The notes under the pieces are model-generated. The model was given only the letters and a program-made list of their open reading frames with translations. It was not told the DNA's origin and made no database searches. From assembly GCA_013289665.1 (NCBI GenBank), contig JABCZN010000005.1, positions 171,810 to 235,809 on the forward strand: a stretch of 64,000 bases of DNA. Direction: 5' to 3'. Source of the DNA: Acidobacteriota bacterium. Lineage in GTDB: Bacteria > Acidobacteriota > Terriglobia > Acidiferrales > UBA7541. Made by a program: the position numbers and the translations under genes. This document shows positions 26,454 to 34,535 of the stretch, one piece after another (within the stretch, counting starts at the first letter, position 1; each line of letters begins with the position of its first letter).

Positions 26454-27758
26454 ATGCGGCTGCTGGCGATCGCGCTGCTCGCCGGATACCCAATGGCCGC
26501 CCAGCAAGGCGACGTTGCCGGCAAAACTCCCACGTTTTACCGGGACGTCTTGCCGCTTCTCGGGGCGCACTGCCAGGTCTGCCACCGCTCGGGCGGGATT
26601 GCTCCGATGGCGTTTGAAACTTACGAAGGCACGCGGAGTTACGCGGACAGGATTCAGGCCGCGGCCGAGAACCACACCATGCCGCCGTGGTTCGCGGAAA
26701 AAGGAATCGGCAGGTTTTCAAATGATCCTTCCCTGACCGACCGGGAGATCGCTTTGCTCGGAGCGTGGGCGGCGGCGAATGCTCCTGCGGGCAGCGCGGC
26801 CGATCGGCCGCCCGAAAAGAAATGGGCGGATCGCTGGACGATTCCCGCGCCGGACCTGGAAATAAGGATGGCGGAGGCTGTGGACATCCCGGCGGAAGGC
26901 GAAGTGGATTACACGTACGAAATTCTGCCCACGCATTTCAAGGAAGGGCGTTGGGTACAGGCTTCGGAAATACTGCCCGGCCTGCCGGAACATGTGCATC
27001 ACGGCGTCGTCTATGTCCGGCCGCCCGATTCCCCGTGGCTGCGGCATGCGCCGGTGGGCAAGCCATTCACCGCCGAGGCGCTCAGTTCCGCCGAAGACAG
27101 AAAAGACGCGATGTGGACCGACTCGGACATCCTGCTCGTCTACGCGCCGGGCAGCACGCCGGACAATTGGCCGCGGGGCATGGCGAAATTCGTCCCCGCC
27201 GGCTCCGACCTGGTTTTTCAAATGCACTACACCACCAACGGCAGGCCGGCGAAAGACCTTACGCGCATCGGTCTGATTTTCGCGAAAGAGCCGCCGGAGA
27301 AGCGCGTACTCACGCTGCAACTGACCAACGACCACTTCGTGATTCCGCCCGGTGCGCCCGATTACCGGGTCGAGGCCCGCGGCACTCTGCCCAACGATGC
27401 GCTACTACTCAGTTTTTTCCCGCACATGCACCTGCGCGGAAAACGCTTCGAGTACAACATTATCGGTCGAGACAAATCGGTCGAGCCGCTCCTCCGGGTT
27501 CATTACCACTTTCACTGGCAGATGAGCTATCGCCTCGCCGAGCCTCTGCCGCTCAAGGCCGGCACGGAGCTCCAGGGCGTCGCCTGGTTCGACAATTCCA
27601 AAGACAATCCTCACAATCCGGACCCGGGCGCGGCTGTCGGCTGGGGCGAGCAGACCTACGAGGAAATGATGGTCGGGTTCTTCGATGTTGCCGTGGACTC
27701 CCGGCTCGACAAGCCCCGGTTTTTCAAGCGTGGCAGCCCTTCAGACCCCGGAAAGTAA
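26454..27758 (+). CDS. cytochrome c / copper monooxygenase-like secreted protein
   Basis: 434 residues from the ATG that follows AAGGAG. After a signal peptide (LLAIALLAGYPMAAQ) comes a short c-type heme domain (C40QVCH44 with MPPWF as candidate axial region), then a large domain with His-rich copper-like motifs: HVHHGVVYVRPP, LVFQMHYTTNG and FFPHMHLRGKRF, plus a C-terminal MMVGFFDVAV. The second part resembles type II ascorbate-dependent (PHM-like) monooxygenases. An oxidation reaction fed by the heme domain is a reasonable inference; the substrate is unknown. Confidence 0.78.
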   Translation: MRLLAIALLAGYPMAAQQGDVAGKTPTFYRDVLPLLGAHCQVCHRSGGIAPMAFETYEGTRSYADRIQAAAENHTMPPWFAEKGIGRFSNDPSLTDREIALLGAWAAANAPAGSAADRPPEKKWADRWTIPAPDLEIRMAEAVDIPAEGEVDYTYEILPTHFKEGRWVQASEILPGLPEHVHHGVVYVRPPDSPWLRHAPVGKPFTAEALSSAEDRKDAMWTDSDILLVYAPGSTPDNWPRGMAKFVPAGSDLVFQMHYTTNGRPAKDLTRIGLIFAKEPPEKRVLTLQLTNDHFVIPPGAPDYRVEARGTLPNDALLLSFFPHMHLRGKRFEYNIIGRDKSVEPLLRVHYHFHWQMSYRLAEPLPLKAGTELQGVAWFDNSKDNPHNPDPGAAVGWGEQTYEEMMVGFFDVAVDSRLDKPRFFKRGSPSDPGK

Positions 27759-27840
27759 TCTAAAAGGCACAGATTCCCAGGGAAAGCGTCCGAGCCGCTA
27801 TTTGTAGATTGACTACGGGGGCGCGCGGGACTTCCGCCCC

Positions 27841-29196
27841 ATGCAGACCGGTGTGCTACATTCGGAAATTGGAGCAATCAGAGCACCAACTCAAGTGACA
27901 ACACAAACGCCAATCGAACCGCGCCGCCCCACCTCGGCACCCCCGCAGGGGCCGAAGATCCACCGCGTGGAAGTGTATTGGCACGCGGTCACGTACAAAA
28001 CCGTGATGATTTACAGTGTGCTCGTACTGGTCATCCTCATCGCCGGAATGTTTGCCGTGAAACCGGAATGGACCAACATCATCACCAAAAAAGTTTCAAA
28101 CGCGCTGGGCGATCCAGAGACCGGAAATGCCTCGGCCATACTGACGCAAGCCAAGTTCGTGAACCTCGATGGCCGCGTGCAGGTGAAAAAAGTGAATTCA
28201 GTGACCTGGGTGGAGGCGAACTACCACACCCCGCTCGACAAGGGTGACCTGATCCAGACCGCAAGCGATGGAGCGGCCCGCATCACCTTTGCTGACGGCA
28301 CGGAGTACACCATCAAGTCGGAAACGCTGGTGACCGTGGAAGAAAACAACGTCGCCCGCGACCACTCGAACACCGCCGTGCGCATCAACGTGGGTTCCGT
28401 GGACCTGGCTACCTCAAAATTCTCCTCTCCCGATTCCAGTGCGGCGGTCAGCGTCGAAGACGCCACCGCATACCTCAAACAGAACAGCCGCGCGAGCGTG
28501 AAGAACGACCCCAAGGAAAACGAGCATGAAATCGTGGTGGCGAGCGGTTCCGCGCAAGTGCAGCGCGGTCAGGAAAGAATCGAGTTAACACCATCTGAAA
28601 AACTCAGCTTTTCCTCGGGAGGCCCGACGCAGAAATCCAGCATTCTTGCGCCTCCGGGCTTGATTGCTCCGCTGAACCAGGCGCCGGTGATTTCAGAAAC
28701 TCCCAGAACGGCGTCCATCCATTTTGAGTGGAAGGCCGTGGACGGGGCGATTGCCTACACGCTGCGCGTCAGCCCGACCAACATGTTCACGCGGCTGGTG
28801 AAAGAAGTGAAAGTCTCGAGCACGAGCACGGAAGTTACAGGACTCGATCCCGGCGATTATTTCTGGAATGTCAGCGCTTCGGACGCCAAAAAAGAAACCA
28901 GCGAATTCAGCGAAACGTTCAAATTCAGCCTGTTCACCCAGGGCAAGACCCAGGAAATGATGCTGGAAATCGAAGCGCCCAGAATCCAGGGCCACTCCGC
29001 GGAACTGATCGGGAAGACCGAACCCGGCGCAGCGCTGATCATCAATGGCCAGGCCGTGGCAAATATTTCGCCGGACGGAACTTTCCGGCATTTCACCGAG
29101 CCGCTTGAACCCGGCCAGCACAACATTGTGGTGATTGGTTCGAACCGGCGCGGAGGCACGGCGAAGCAGCAGATTTCGATCGTAATACCAAAGTAA
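27841..29196 (+). CDS. FecR-domain membrane protein
   Basis: 451 residues: a cytoplasmic Pro-rich N-terminus, one membrane helix at about 56-73 (VMIYSVLVLVILIAGMFAV), a FecR domain (about 100-240; GRVQVKK, LDKGDLIQTASDGAARITFADGTEYTI), then a fibronectin-like domain (about 275-365; WKAVDGAIAYTLRVSP, LDPGDYFWNVSA) and a last beta domain. The FecR fold here is not next to a sigma factor or TonB receptor, so it is probably structural, perhaps binding peptidoglycan or polysaccharide. It lies 126 bases before mreB on the same strand. Confidence 0.85.
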   Translation: MQTGVLHSEIGAIRAPTQVTTQTPIEPRRPTSAPPQGPKIHRVEVYWHAVTYKTVMIYSVLVLVILIAGMFAVKPEWTNIITKKVSNALGDPETGNASAILTQAKFVNLDGRVQVKKVNSVTWVEANYHTPLDKGDLIQTASDGAARITFADGTEYTIKSETLVTVEENNVARDHSNTAVRINVGSVDLATSKFSSPDSSAAVSVEDATAYLKQNSRASVKNDPKENEHEIVVASGSAQVQRGQERIELTPSEKLSFSSGGPTQKSSILAPPGLIAPLNQAPVISETPRTASIHFEWKAVDGAIAYTLRVSPTNMFTRLVKEVKVSSTSTEVTGLDPGDYFWNVSASDAKKETSEFSETFKFSLFTQGKTQEMMLEIEAPRIQGHSAELIGKTEPGAALIINGQAVANISPDGTFRHFTEPLEPGQHNIVVIGSNRRGGTAKQQISIVIPK

Positions 29197-29322
29197 GCGT
29201 GGGAGACCGGATCGCGGTTTTGCGTGGGCCGCGGAATCCGGCGACAATGGATAGTTCGACCGTGGGGGGCCGTAAGCGGAAATCCTACCGGGCAGGATCC
29301 TCTCCGCAGGGGGAAAGCAGTA

Positions 29323-30363
29323 ATGAACAAGAATGGTTACAACCTGAGGTCGGTGTTCAGCCTTTTTTCGTCCGACCTGGCAATCGATCTGGGGACCGCC
29401 AACACGCTGGTGTTCGCGCACGGCAAAGGCATCGTCGTCAACGAGCCGTCCATCGTGGCCATCAACAAGTCTAGTGGCGAAGTCGTCGCCGTCGGCCGCG
29501 AGGCGAAAGACATGCTGGGCCGGACGCCGGGCAATGTCGTGGCCATCAAGCCGATGAAAGACGGCGTCATCGCCGATTTCAAAGTCACCGAAAAAATGCT
29601 CACGTATTTCATCCAGAAGGCGCACAACCGCCGCGTTCTGGTCCATCCGCGCATCGTGATCGGCGTGCCCAGCGAAATTACGCCGGTGGAAAAACGCGCG
29701 GTACAGGACTCCGCGTATCGCGCGCGCGCCAGCGAGGTTTATCTGGTCGAGCAGGCCATGGCGGCGGCCATCGGGGCCGGCCTGCCGATTGAAGAGCCGT
29801 CCGGAAACATGGTCGTTGATATTGGCGGCGGCACCACCGACATCGCGGTGATTTCCATGAGCGGCATCGTTTATTCGCGTTCCGTTCGCGTGGCCGGCAA
29901 CGAAATGGATGAAGCGGTGATGCAGTATCTGAAGCGCAAGTACAACCTGCTGGTCGGCGAGCGCACCGCGGAACAGATCAAGATGGAGATCGGCTCGGCG
30001 TACCCGCTCGAAAAGCCGCTGACGATGGAAGTGAAAGGTCGCAACCTGATCGAAGGCGTGCCGCGCACCGTAACGATTGACGACAGCGAAATCCGCGAAG
30101 CCCTCAGCGAATGCGTGGCCACGATTCTAAACGCGGTGCGCGTGGCGCTGGAGCGCACGCCACCCGAGCTTTCGGCCGACATCAGCGACCGCGGCATCGT
30201 GCTGACCGGCGGCGGCGCCTTGCTCAAGAATCTGGACAAGCGCATCCGCGAAGAGACCGGCTTGCCAGTTTCGATCGCCGATGATCCCCTGGCCTCGGTG
30301 GTGCTGGGCACCGGCAAGATGCTGAGCGATTTCAAACTGCTGCGCCAGGTTTGCATCGACTGA
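29323..30363 (+). CDS. mreB: rod shape-determining protein MreB
   Basis: 346 residues, the standard length. Actin-family phosphate 1 motif AIDLGTANTLVF, phosphate 2 VVDIGGGTTDIAVI and adenosine motif GIVLTGGGALL are all intact. MreB filaments guide the elongation machinery at the inner membrane. The ATG is preceded by AGGGGGAAAG; the track ORF adds 33 upstream codons with no support. First gene of mreB-mreC-mreD. Confidence 0.97.
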   Translation: MNKNGYNLRSVFSLFSSDLAIDLGTANTLVFAHGKGIVVNEPSIVAINKSSGEVVAVGREAKDMLGRTPGNVVAIKPMKDGVIADFKVTEKMLTYFIQKAHNRRVLVHPRIVIGVPSEITPVEKRAVQDSAYRARASEVYLVEQAMAAAIGAGLPIEEPSGNMVVDIGGGTTDIAVISMSGIVYSRSVRVAGNEMDEAVMQYLKRKYNLLVGERTAEQIKMEIGSAYPLEKPLTMEVKGRNLIEGVPRTVTIDDSEIREALSECVATILNAVRVALERTPPELSADISDRGIVLTGGGALLKNLDKRIREETGLPVSIADDPLASVVLGTGKMLSDFKLLRQVCID

Positions 30364-30513
30364 GAGAGTTTTTGGTTGATCGTTGTAAGTTGCGAGTTTT
30401 CCTTTGGAAATTGCAGCGTCGGAATTTCGCACGTCTCCCGGCCGCGGAAACCGATGCTCGATGAAGGTTTGGGTTTTAGTTAAAACTAAGAACTTTTTAC
30501 TGAGAACTTTTCC

Positions 30514-31428
30514 ATGGTTGGGATTCCTTCCAGACACAAATCGCTCGCGCTGCTTGCCGGCGTGCTGCTGGCGCAAGTGCTGATGCTGGCGGTCGAGGTA
30601 AAGCGCGATTCCCGCGGCCGGCTGATCCGCGTCTGGAGCATGACCGCGGTGACGCCGTTTGAAAAAGGCGGCGCCTGGGGATTCGGCAAGGTTCGCGGCG
30701 TGTGGGACCACTACTTCGCGCTGCAAGGAACTACCCGCCAGAACGAAGAGCTCCGCAACGAAAATGGCGAGCTTAAACTGACCATTTCGCAATTGCAAAG
30801 CAAAGCTGCCGAGGCCGACCGGCTCGCCCTGCTGCTGAATTTCCGGCAATCCCACGAAAGAATACCCATGGTCATGGCGCGCGTGATCGGCGCCAGCGCC
30901 GGCACCGCGAGCCACACCGTCGAGATCGACCGCGGGGAACGCGATGGCATACGCCGCAACATGGCCGTGATCACGCCCGATGGCGCGGTCGGCAAAATCA
31001 TCGAAATCTATCGCGATACCGCTCAGGTCCTGCTGCTCAGCGACAAAGAGGGCGGCGCAGGGGCGATGATCGTGGGTTCCCGCGTTCAGAGCCCGGTAAA
31101 AGGCACGGGCGAACCGATGCTTTCGATGAGCTACGTCGCGGCCGAGGAAACGGTCAACGCCGGCGAAAAAATCGTCACGAGCGGAATGGACAAGATCTTT
31201 CCGCGCGACGTGCCGATCGGCACAGTGCTGGATGTGAAACAGGGCAACCCCTTCAAGCAGATCCGCGTGAGGCCCGCCGCGAGGCTCGACCGGCTGGAAG
31301 AAGTGATTGTGCTGCTGACCCAGGAACCTGTGAATTTCAAGAACGACGCCGGAGGCGAAAGCGCGCAGCCCGCGGCAGGAAATTCCGCTCCACCTGCGTC
31401 GGGGAAGCCTGCGGCAGAGAAGCCATGA
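30514..31428 (+). CDS. mreC: rod shape-determining protein MreC
   Basis: 304 residues: one N-terminal membrane helix (SLALLAGVLLAQVLMLAVEV), a coiled coil (about 75-110, ENGELKLTISQLQSKAAE), then the MreC beta domains with VIGASAGTASHTVEIDRG and GAVGKIIEIYRDTAQVLLLSD. It ends in a Pro/Ala-rich tail. It lies 150 bases after mreB and overlaps mreD by 4 bases, so mreC and mreD are translationally coupled. Confidence 0.95.
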   Translation: MVGIPSRHKSLALLAGVLLAQVLMLAVEVKRDSRGRLIRVWSMTAVTPFEKGGAWGFGKVRGVWDHYFALQGTTRQNEELRNENGELKLTISQLQSKAAEADRLALLLNFRQSHERIPMVMARVIGASAGTASHTVEIDRGERDGIRRNMAVITPDGAVGKIIEIYRDTAQVLLLSDKEGGAGAMIVGSRVQSPVKGTGEPMLSMSYVAAEETVNAGEKIVTSGMDKIFPRDVPIGTVLDVKQGNPFKQIRVRPAARLDRLEEVIVLLTQEPVNFKNDAGGESAQPAAGNSAPPASGKPAAEKP

Positions 31429-31958
31429 ACGACACTTTCGAACTCCGCGGCAGTGAATCGCACATCGAAGTCCACAAATTTTTTCCCGGCGCGGTGGTCG
31501 GAATCGCGGTTCTTTCCCTGGTGCTGCAGCGCATTCTTCCCGTTTATCTTCCGCGGCTCGAAATCCTGGATCTCCCGCTCCTCGCCACCATTTATTTCGG
31601 GCTCAGCCGGCGCAATCCTTCGACAGGCTTGCTGCTGGGCACGATGATGGGGCTCATGCAGGACAGCCTGAGCGGGCCGGTGGTTCCGCTGGGCGAATAT
31701 GGGATCGCCAAGACGGTGATCGGCTACCTGGCTTCCTCAATTGGTTCGCGCCTGGACACTGAGCATCCGCTGGCACGATTTGCCTTGGTGGCCGTCTTCT
31801 ACGTGGTGCACCAGTCCATCCTGACGGTCGTCCGCCGCCTGCTCCTGAACGAGCCCGAGGCGTGGTTCAACATGCACCTCGCTATCGCTTCGCTGGTCAA
31901 TGCCGTCCTGGGCGTCATCCTTTTCGTCGGCCTCGATCGCCTCCGCCGCTCCTCTTGA
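31425..31958 (+). CDS. mreD: rod shape-determining protein MreD
   Basis: 177 residues with five to six membrane segments and the family signature GLLLGTMMGLMQDSLSGPVVPLGEYG. The ATG overlaps the mreC stop. MreD is a polytopic partner of MreC in the elongasome. The next shape gene, pbp2, follows only after a 2.6-kb interruption by two minus-strand genes. Confidence 0.92.
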   Translation: MNDTFELRGSESHIEVHKFFPGAVVGIAVLSLVLQRILPVYLPRLEILDLPLLATIYFGLSRRNPSTGLLLGTMMGLMQDSLSGPVVPLGEYGIAKTVIGYLASSIGSRLDTEHPLARFALVAVFYVVHQSILTVVRRLLLNEPEAWFNMHLAIASLVNAVLGVILFVGLDRLRRSS

Positions 31959-32056
31959 GCCTTAAAGCAGCGAGCTCGCGTATCTGCTCAGCCCAATCTG
32001 CCCCGGCACTTTCAGCTTCGACTGGGGTCCGATAGCAGCGAATTGGCTCCCGGTCG

Positions 32057-33358
32057 TCAGTGCGCCAGCAGGAACTGCTTGAAGTCTTCGTAATTGCTGC
32101 TGACGGGCAGCGAGAGTTTGGGGCGCTCGAGGTATTCCGCGAGGCGCGAAGGCAGTGGCGGCCCGACGCCAATTCCCTTCTCGACGATTTCCGCGAATTT
32201 CGCGGGATGCGCCGTGGCCAGCACCAGGCCCTGTGACGGCTCCGGATGCTCCTTGCGATAGGCTTCCCAGGCCAGCAGCCCGACGGCCGTGTGCGGGTCG
32301 GAAATATACCGGTAGCGATCCCAGACCGCACTCATCTGGTTCAGCGTCTCCGCGTCGGTGGCGCGGTGTCCCCAGATTTCCTTGCGCACGTTTTCCAGGC
32401 GATTGCGGCATAAATCGAGCAGCCGCGGAAAATTATTGGGATTGCCTACGTCCATCGCGTTTGAATAGGTGGCGACGGCCGGCCGCGGATGATACTCTCC
32501 GCTTCGCAAATATTCCGGCACTGCGTCGTTGGCATTCGTGGCGGCTATAAATCGCGCCACTGGCAGGCCGATGCGTTTGGCGAAAATTCCCGCCGTCAGG
32601 TTGCCGAAATTCCCGCTTGGCACGGAGACAATCAGCGGAACGGAGGCCACCGGCAACTGCCGGTACGCCGCCACGTGATAAAACATCTGCGGCAGCAGGC
32701 GGCCGACATTGATCGAATTCGCCGAAGTCAGAAACGCGCGTTGGTTCAGCGCTTCGTCCGCAAACGCCTGCTTCACCAGCCGCTGGCAATCGTCGAACGT
32801 GCCGGAAACTTCAAGTGCAGTGATGTTTTCGCCGAGTGTTGTGAACTGCTTCTCCTGCGCCTCGCTGATGCGCTTCGAGGGATAAAGAATCACCACGCGG
32901 ATTCCCGCGACGCGCAGAAATCCGTGAGCCACGGCGCTTCCCGTGTCACCCGATGTCGCCACCAGCACGGTCAGCGTGCGCGATTCGCCGCGCACAAAAT
33001 ATCCCATCAGGCGCGCCAGGAACCGCGCGCCAAAATCCTTGAAAGCCAGCGTGGGGCCGTGAAACAACTCCAGTACGTGCAGCGCAGGCGAAAGCGAAAC
33101 CAGCTTCACCGGAAAATTGATGGCCTCCGCCACGATCTGCCACAACATTTCTTCCGGCACGTCCGGCGTCGCGAAGGGGCGCACCACGCGGAAGCAGACT
33201 TCCGTGAACGGAAGCCGGCGGAACTCTTCCAGTTCTTCGGGCGTATGTCGCGCGATCTCGACAGGCATGTATAACCCGCCGTCGGGTGCAAGTCCCCGCA
33301 GCACCGCTCCCCGGAGTGACGTCAGCGGCGCTCTTCCCCCCGTGCTTCGATATCTCAT
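32057..33358 (-). CDS. thrC: threonine synthase, class II (E. coli/fungal type)
   Basis: 433 residues. N-terminal YRSTGG...LRGLAPDGGLYMP, PLP-lysine motif LAFKDFGARFLA, ATSGDTGSAVAHGF, and SVPSGNFGNLTAGIFAKRIGLP are diagnostic of the long threonine synthases, which work on O-phosphohomoserine. It overlaps the upstream P-loop gene by 4 bases. The genome also has the zinc-ribbon type at 14.6 kb. Because the overlap partner is kinase-like, this enzyme may belong to a coupled phosphorylation-plus-elimination pair. Confidence 0.93.
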   Translation of the reverse strand: MRYRSTGGRAPLTSLRGAVLRGLAPDGGLYMPVEIARHTPEELEEFRRLPFTEVCFRVVRPFATPDVPEEMLWQIVAEAINFPVKLVSLSPALHVLELFHGPTLAFKDFGARFLARLMGYFVRGESRTLTVLVATSGDTGSAVAHGFLRVAGIRVVILYPSKRISEAQEKQFTTLGENITALEVSGTFDDCQRLVKQAFADEALNQRAFLTSANSINVGRLLPQMFYHVAAYRQLPVASVPLIVSVPSGNFGNLTAGIFAKRIGLPVARFIAATNANDAVPEYLRSGEYHPRPAVATYSNAMDVGNPNNFPRLLDLCRNRLENVRKEIWGHRATDAETLNQMSAVWDRYRYISDPHTAVGLLAWEAYRKEHPEPSQGLVLATAHPAKFAEIVEKGIGVGPPLPSRLAEYLERPKLSLPVSSNYEDFKQFLLAH

Positions 33359-34068
33359 GCGCCGGGTTCCGCCTTTCTGGTTTTGCCCGCGCGCTCGATT
33401 TGTCGCCGGACCAGTTCAAGAAAACCAGCGCCCGCCCGTTTTTTGTCCGCTGCTTCGGGCCAGATCGGTTCACGCAAATCAGAGACCGATATCGAGCAAT
33501 GCGCGAGCGCTTCGTAACTCCGTCGGCGCGCGCCAATCAATGTCGGGTAGCAGCGGGCAACAGTTTCCTCCGGGTGTTCTCCCGCGCGGGCCTGAAACGC
33601 GTCGCGCCACAGCACCGGCTTCGGGTCCTCCAGGTAACGTTCGATCAGCAACTGCTGCTCATCGCGCGAGGCCGCGAGATAAACCACCAGCATTTGCTGG
33701 CGCAGGCGATGGAGCAGGCGATTTCCCGCGTAAATCACGCTGCCGGTCGTATCGAGCACCAGATCCTGCTCGGGTTTGTTTTCAAGGCCGGTCAAAACTT
33801 CCTCGAGCACCGCGATCTCCTCGGCGAGATACGCCGCTTCGCGCTCGGCGTATGTGGGGAGGTGCGGCCAGCCCATCCACGCAGCCACGCCGTTGATGCC
33901 GCTGTAGCCGCCGGCGCTGAGCACGGACTTCAACCGGTCTTCAATCTGAGTGTCGCAGGAGACCCTGGGATAACCTGCCGCGGCAATGCGCGTGGTCCAA
34001 TAGGACTTTCCGCCGCCGGACATCCCGATGAGCGCAAGTCGCAACGGCTTATTCGAATGAGGCCACAT
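33355..34068 (-). CDS. shikimate-kinase-like P-loop protein coupled to threonine synthase
   Basis: 237 residues. Walker A is LIGMSGGGKSYW, followed by CDTQIEDRL in the position of the shikimate kinase Asp motif, and a Walker B-like strand LVLDTTGSVIY. The fold is that of shikimate kinase or related small kinases, but the length and the middle region differ from AroK. It is the first gene of an operon with threonine synthase (ATGA overlap). In animals THNSL1 fuses an N-terminal shikimate-kinase-like domain to a class II threonine synthase, so the same pairing appears here as two genes. A homoserine-kinase-like role is inference. Confidence 0.75.
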   Translation of the reverse strand: MWPHSNKPLRLALIGMSGGGKSYWTTRIAAAGYPRVSCDTQIEDRLKSVLSAGGYSGINGVAAWMGWPHLPTYAEREAAYLAEEIAVLEEVLTGLENKPEQDLVLDTTGSVIYAGNRLLHRLRQQMLVVYLAASRDEQQLLIERYLEDPKPVLWRDAFQARAGEHPEETVARCYPTLIGARRRSYEALAHCSISVSDLREPIWPEAADKKRAGAGFLELVRRQIERAGKTRKAEPGA

Positions 34069-34535
34069 AGAGAAACAGAAAGTGTAAAGGACTCCGCGCC
34101 ATCAAAGAAAATGAAAAGCACCGCGTCATCTTGATGAGTTTAATTTATACGAAAGGGGCAGCCTTCGGAAGGCAAGCCCCTGGGGTGTTTCCAGGCGAAT
34201 CGAATGAAAATCCTCGACTGAAGGACCCTCGTTTCTCTTTCTGGTCTGAACTTCGGGCGCTTTCCCGTCGGCTCCTCGGGGCCACACTTGCGTCCAGAAA
34301 CCCAGTAATCAGCCCGCTACCTGTACTTCAGGACGAGTTGCGTGCCCCACTTGCGGGTGCTACTTTGGGAAAGGCTTCTGAAATGAGACGGTTTCAGCGG
34401 CCGAGCGACGATTTCGGGAGCTTCGACAGGCGGACTGGAGCCTTTTTTGAGCCTCGCCGACCGGAGAGTTCGCACTTCAACGCTTTAGTAAAAGAATTTG
34501 CGCGAGCGGACGCCGCTCAGTCCTGAGAAATATAT
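34069..34535. other. intergenic region upstream of pbp2, no convincing gene
   Basis: 467 bases between divergent starts (kinase and pbp2). A 131-codon plus-strand ORF (34131-34526) covers most of it, but it has no ribosome site, starts at a tandem Met, and its sequence is rich in Arg/Pro/Ser without a recognisable pattern. The region presumably holds promoters for both directions, including one for pbp2-rodA. Confidence 0.45.

Noticed and set aside
29197-29322. FecR gene as a dedicated part of the mre operon
   Set aside because: The 126-base gap and lack of known link make cotranscription possible but unsupported.
34131-34526. 131-codon ORF before pbp2
   Set aside because: No ribosome binding site, no recognisable pattern and unlike codon use; more likely promoter region.
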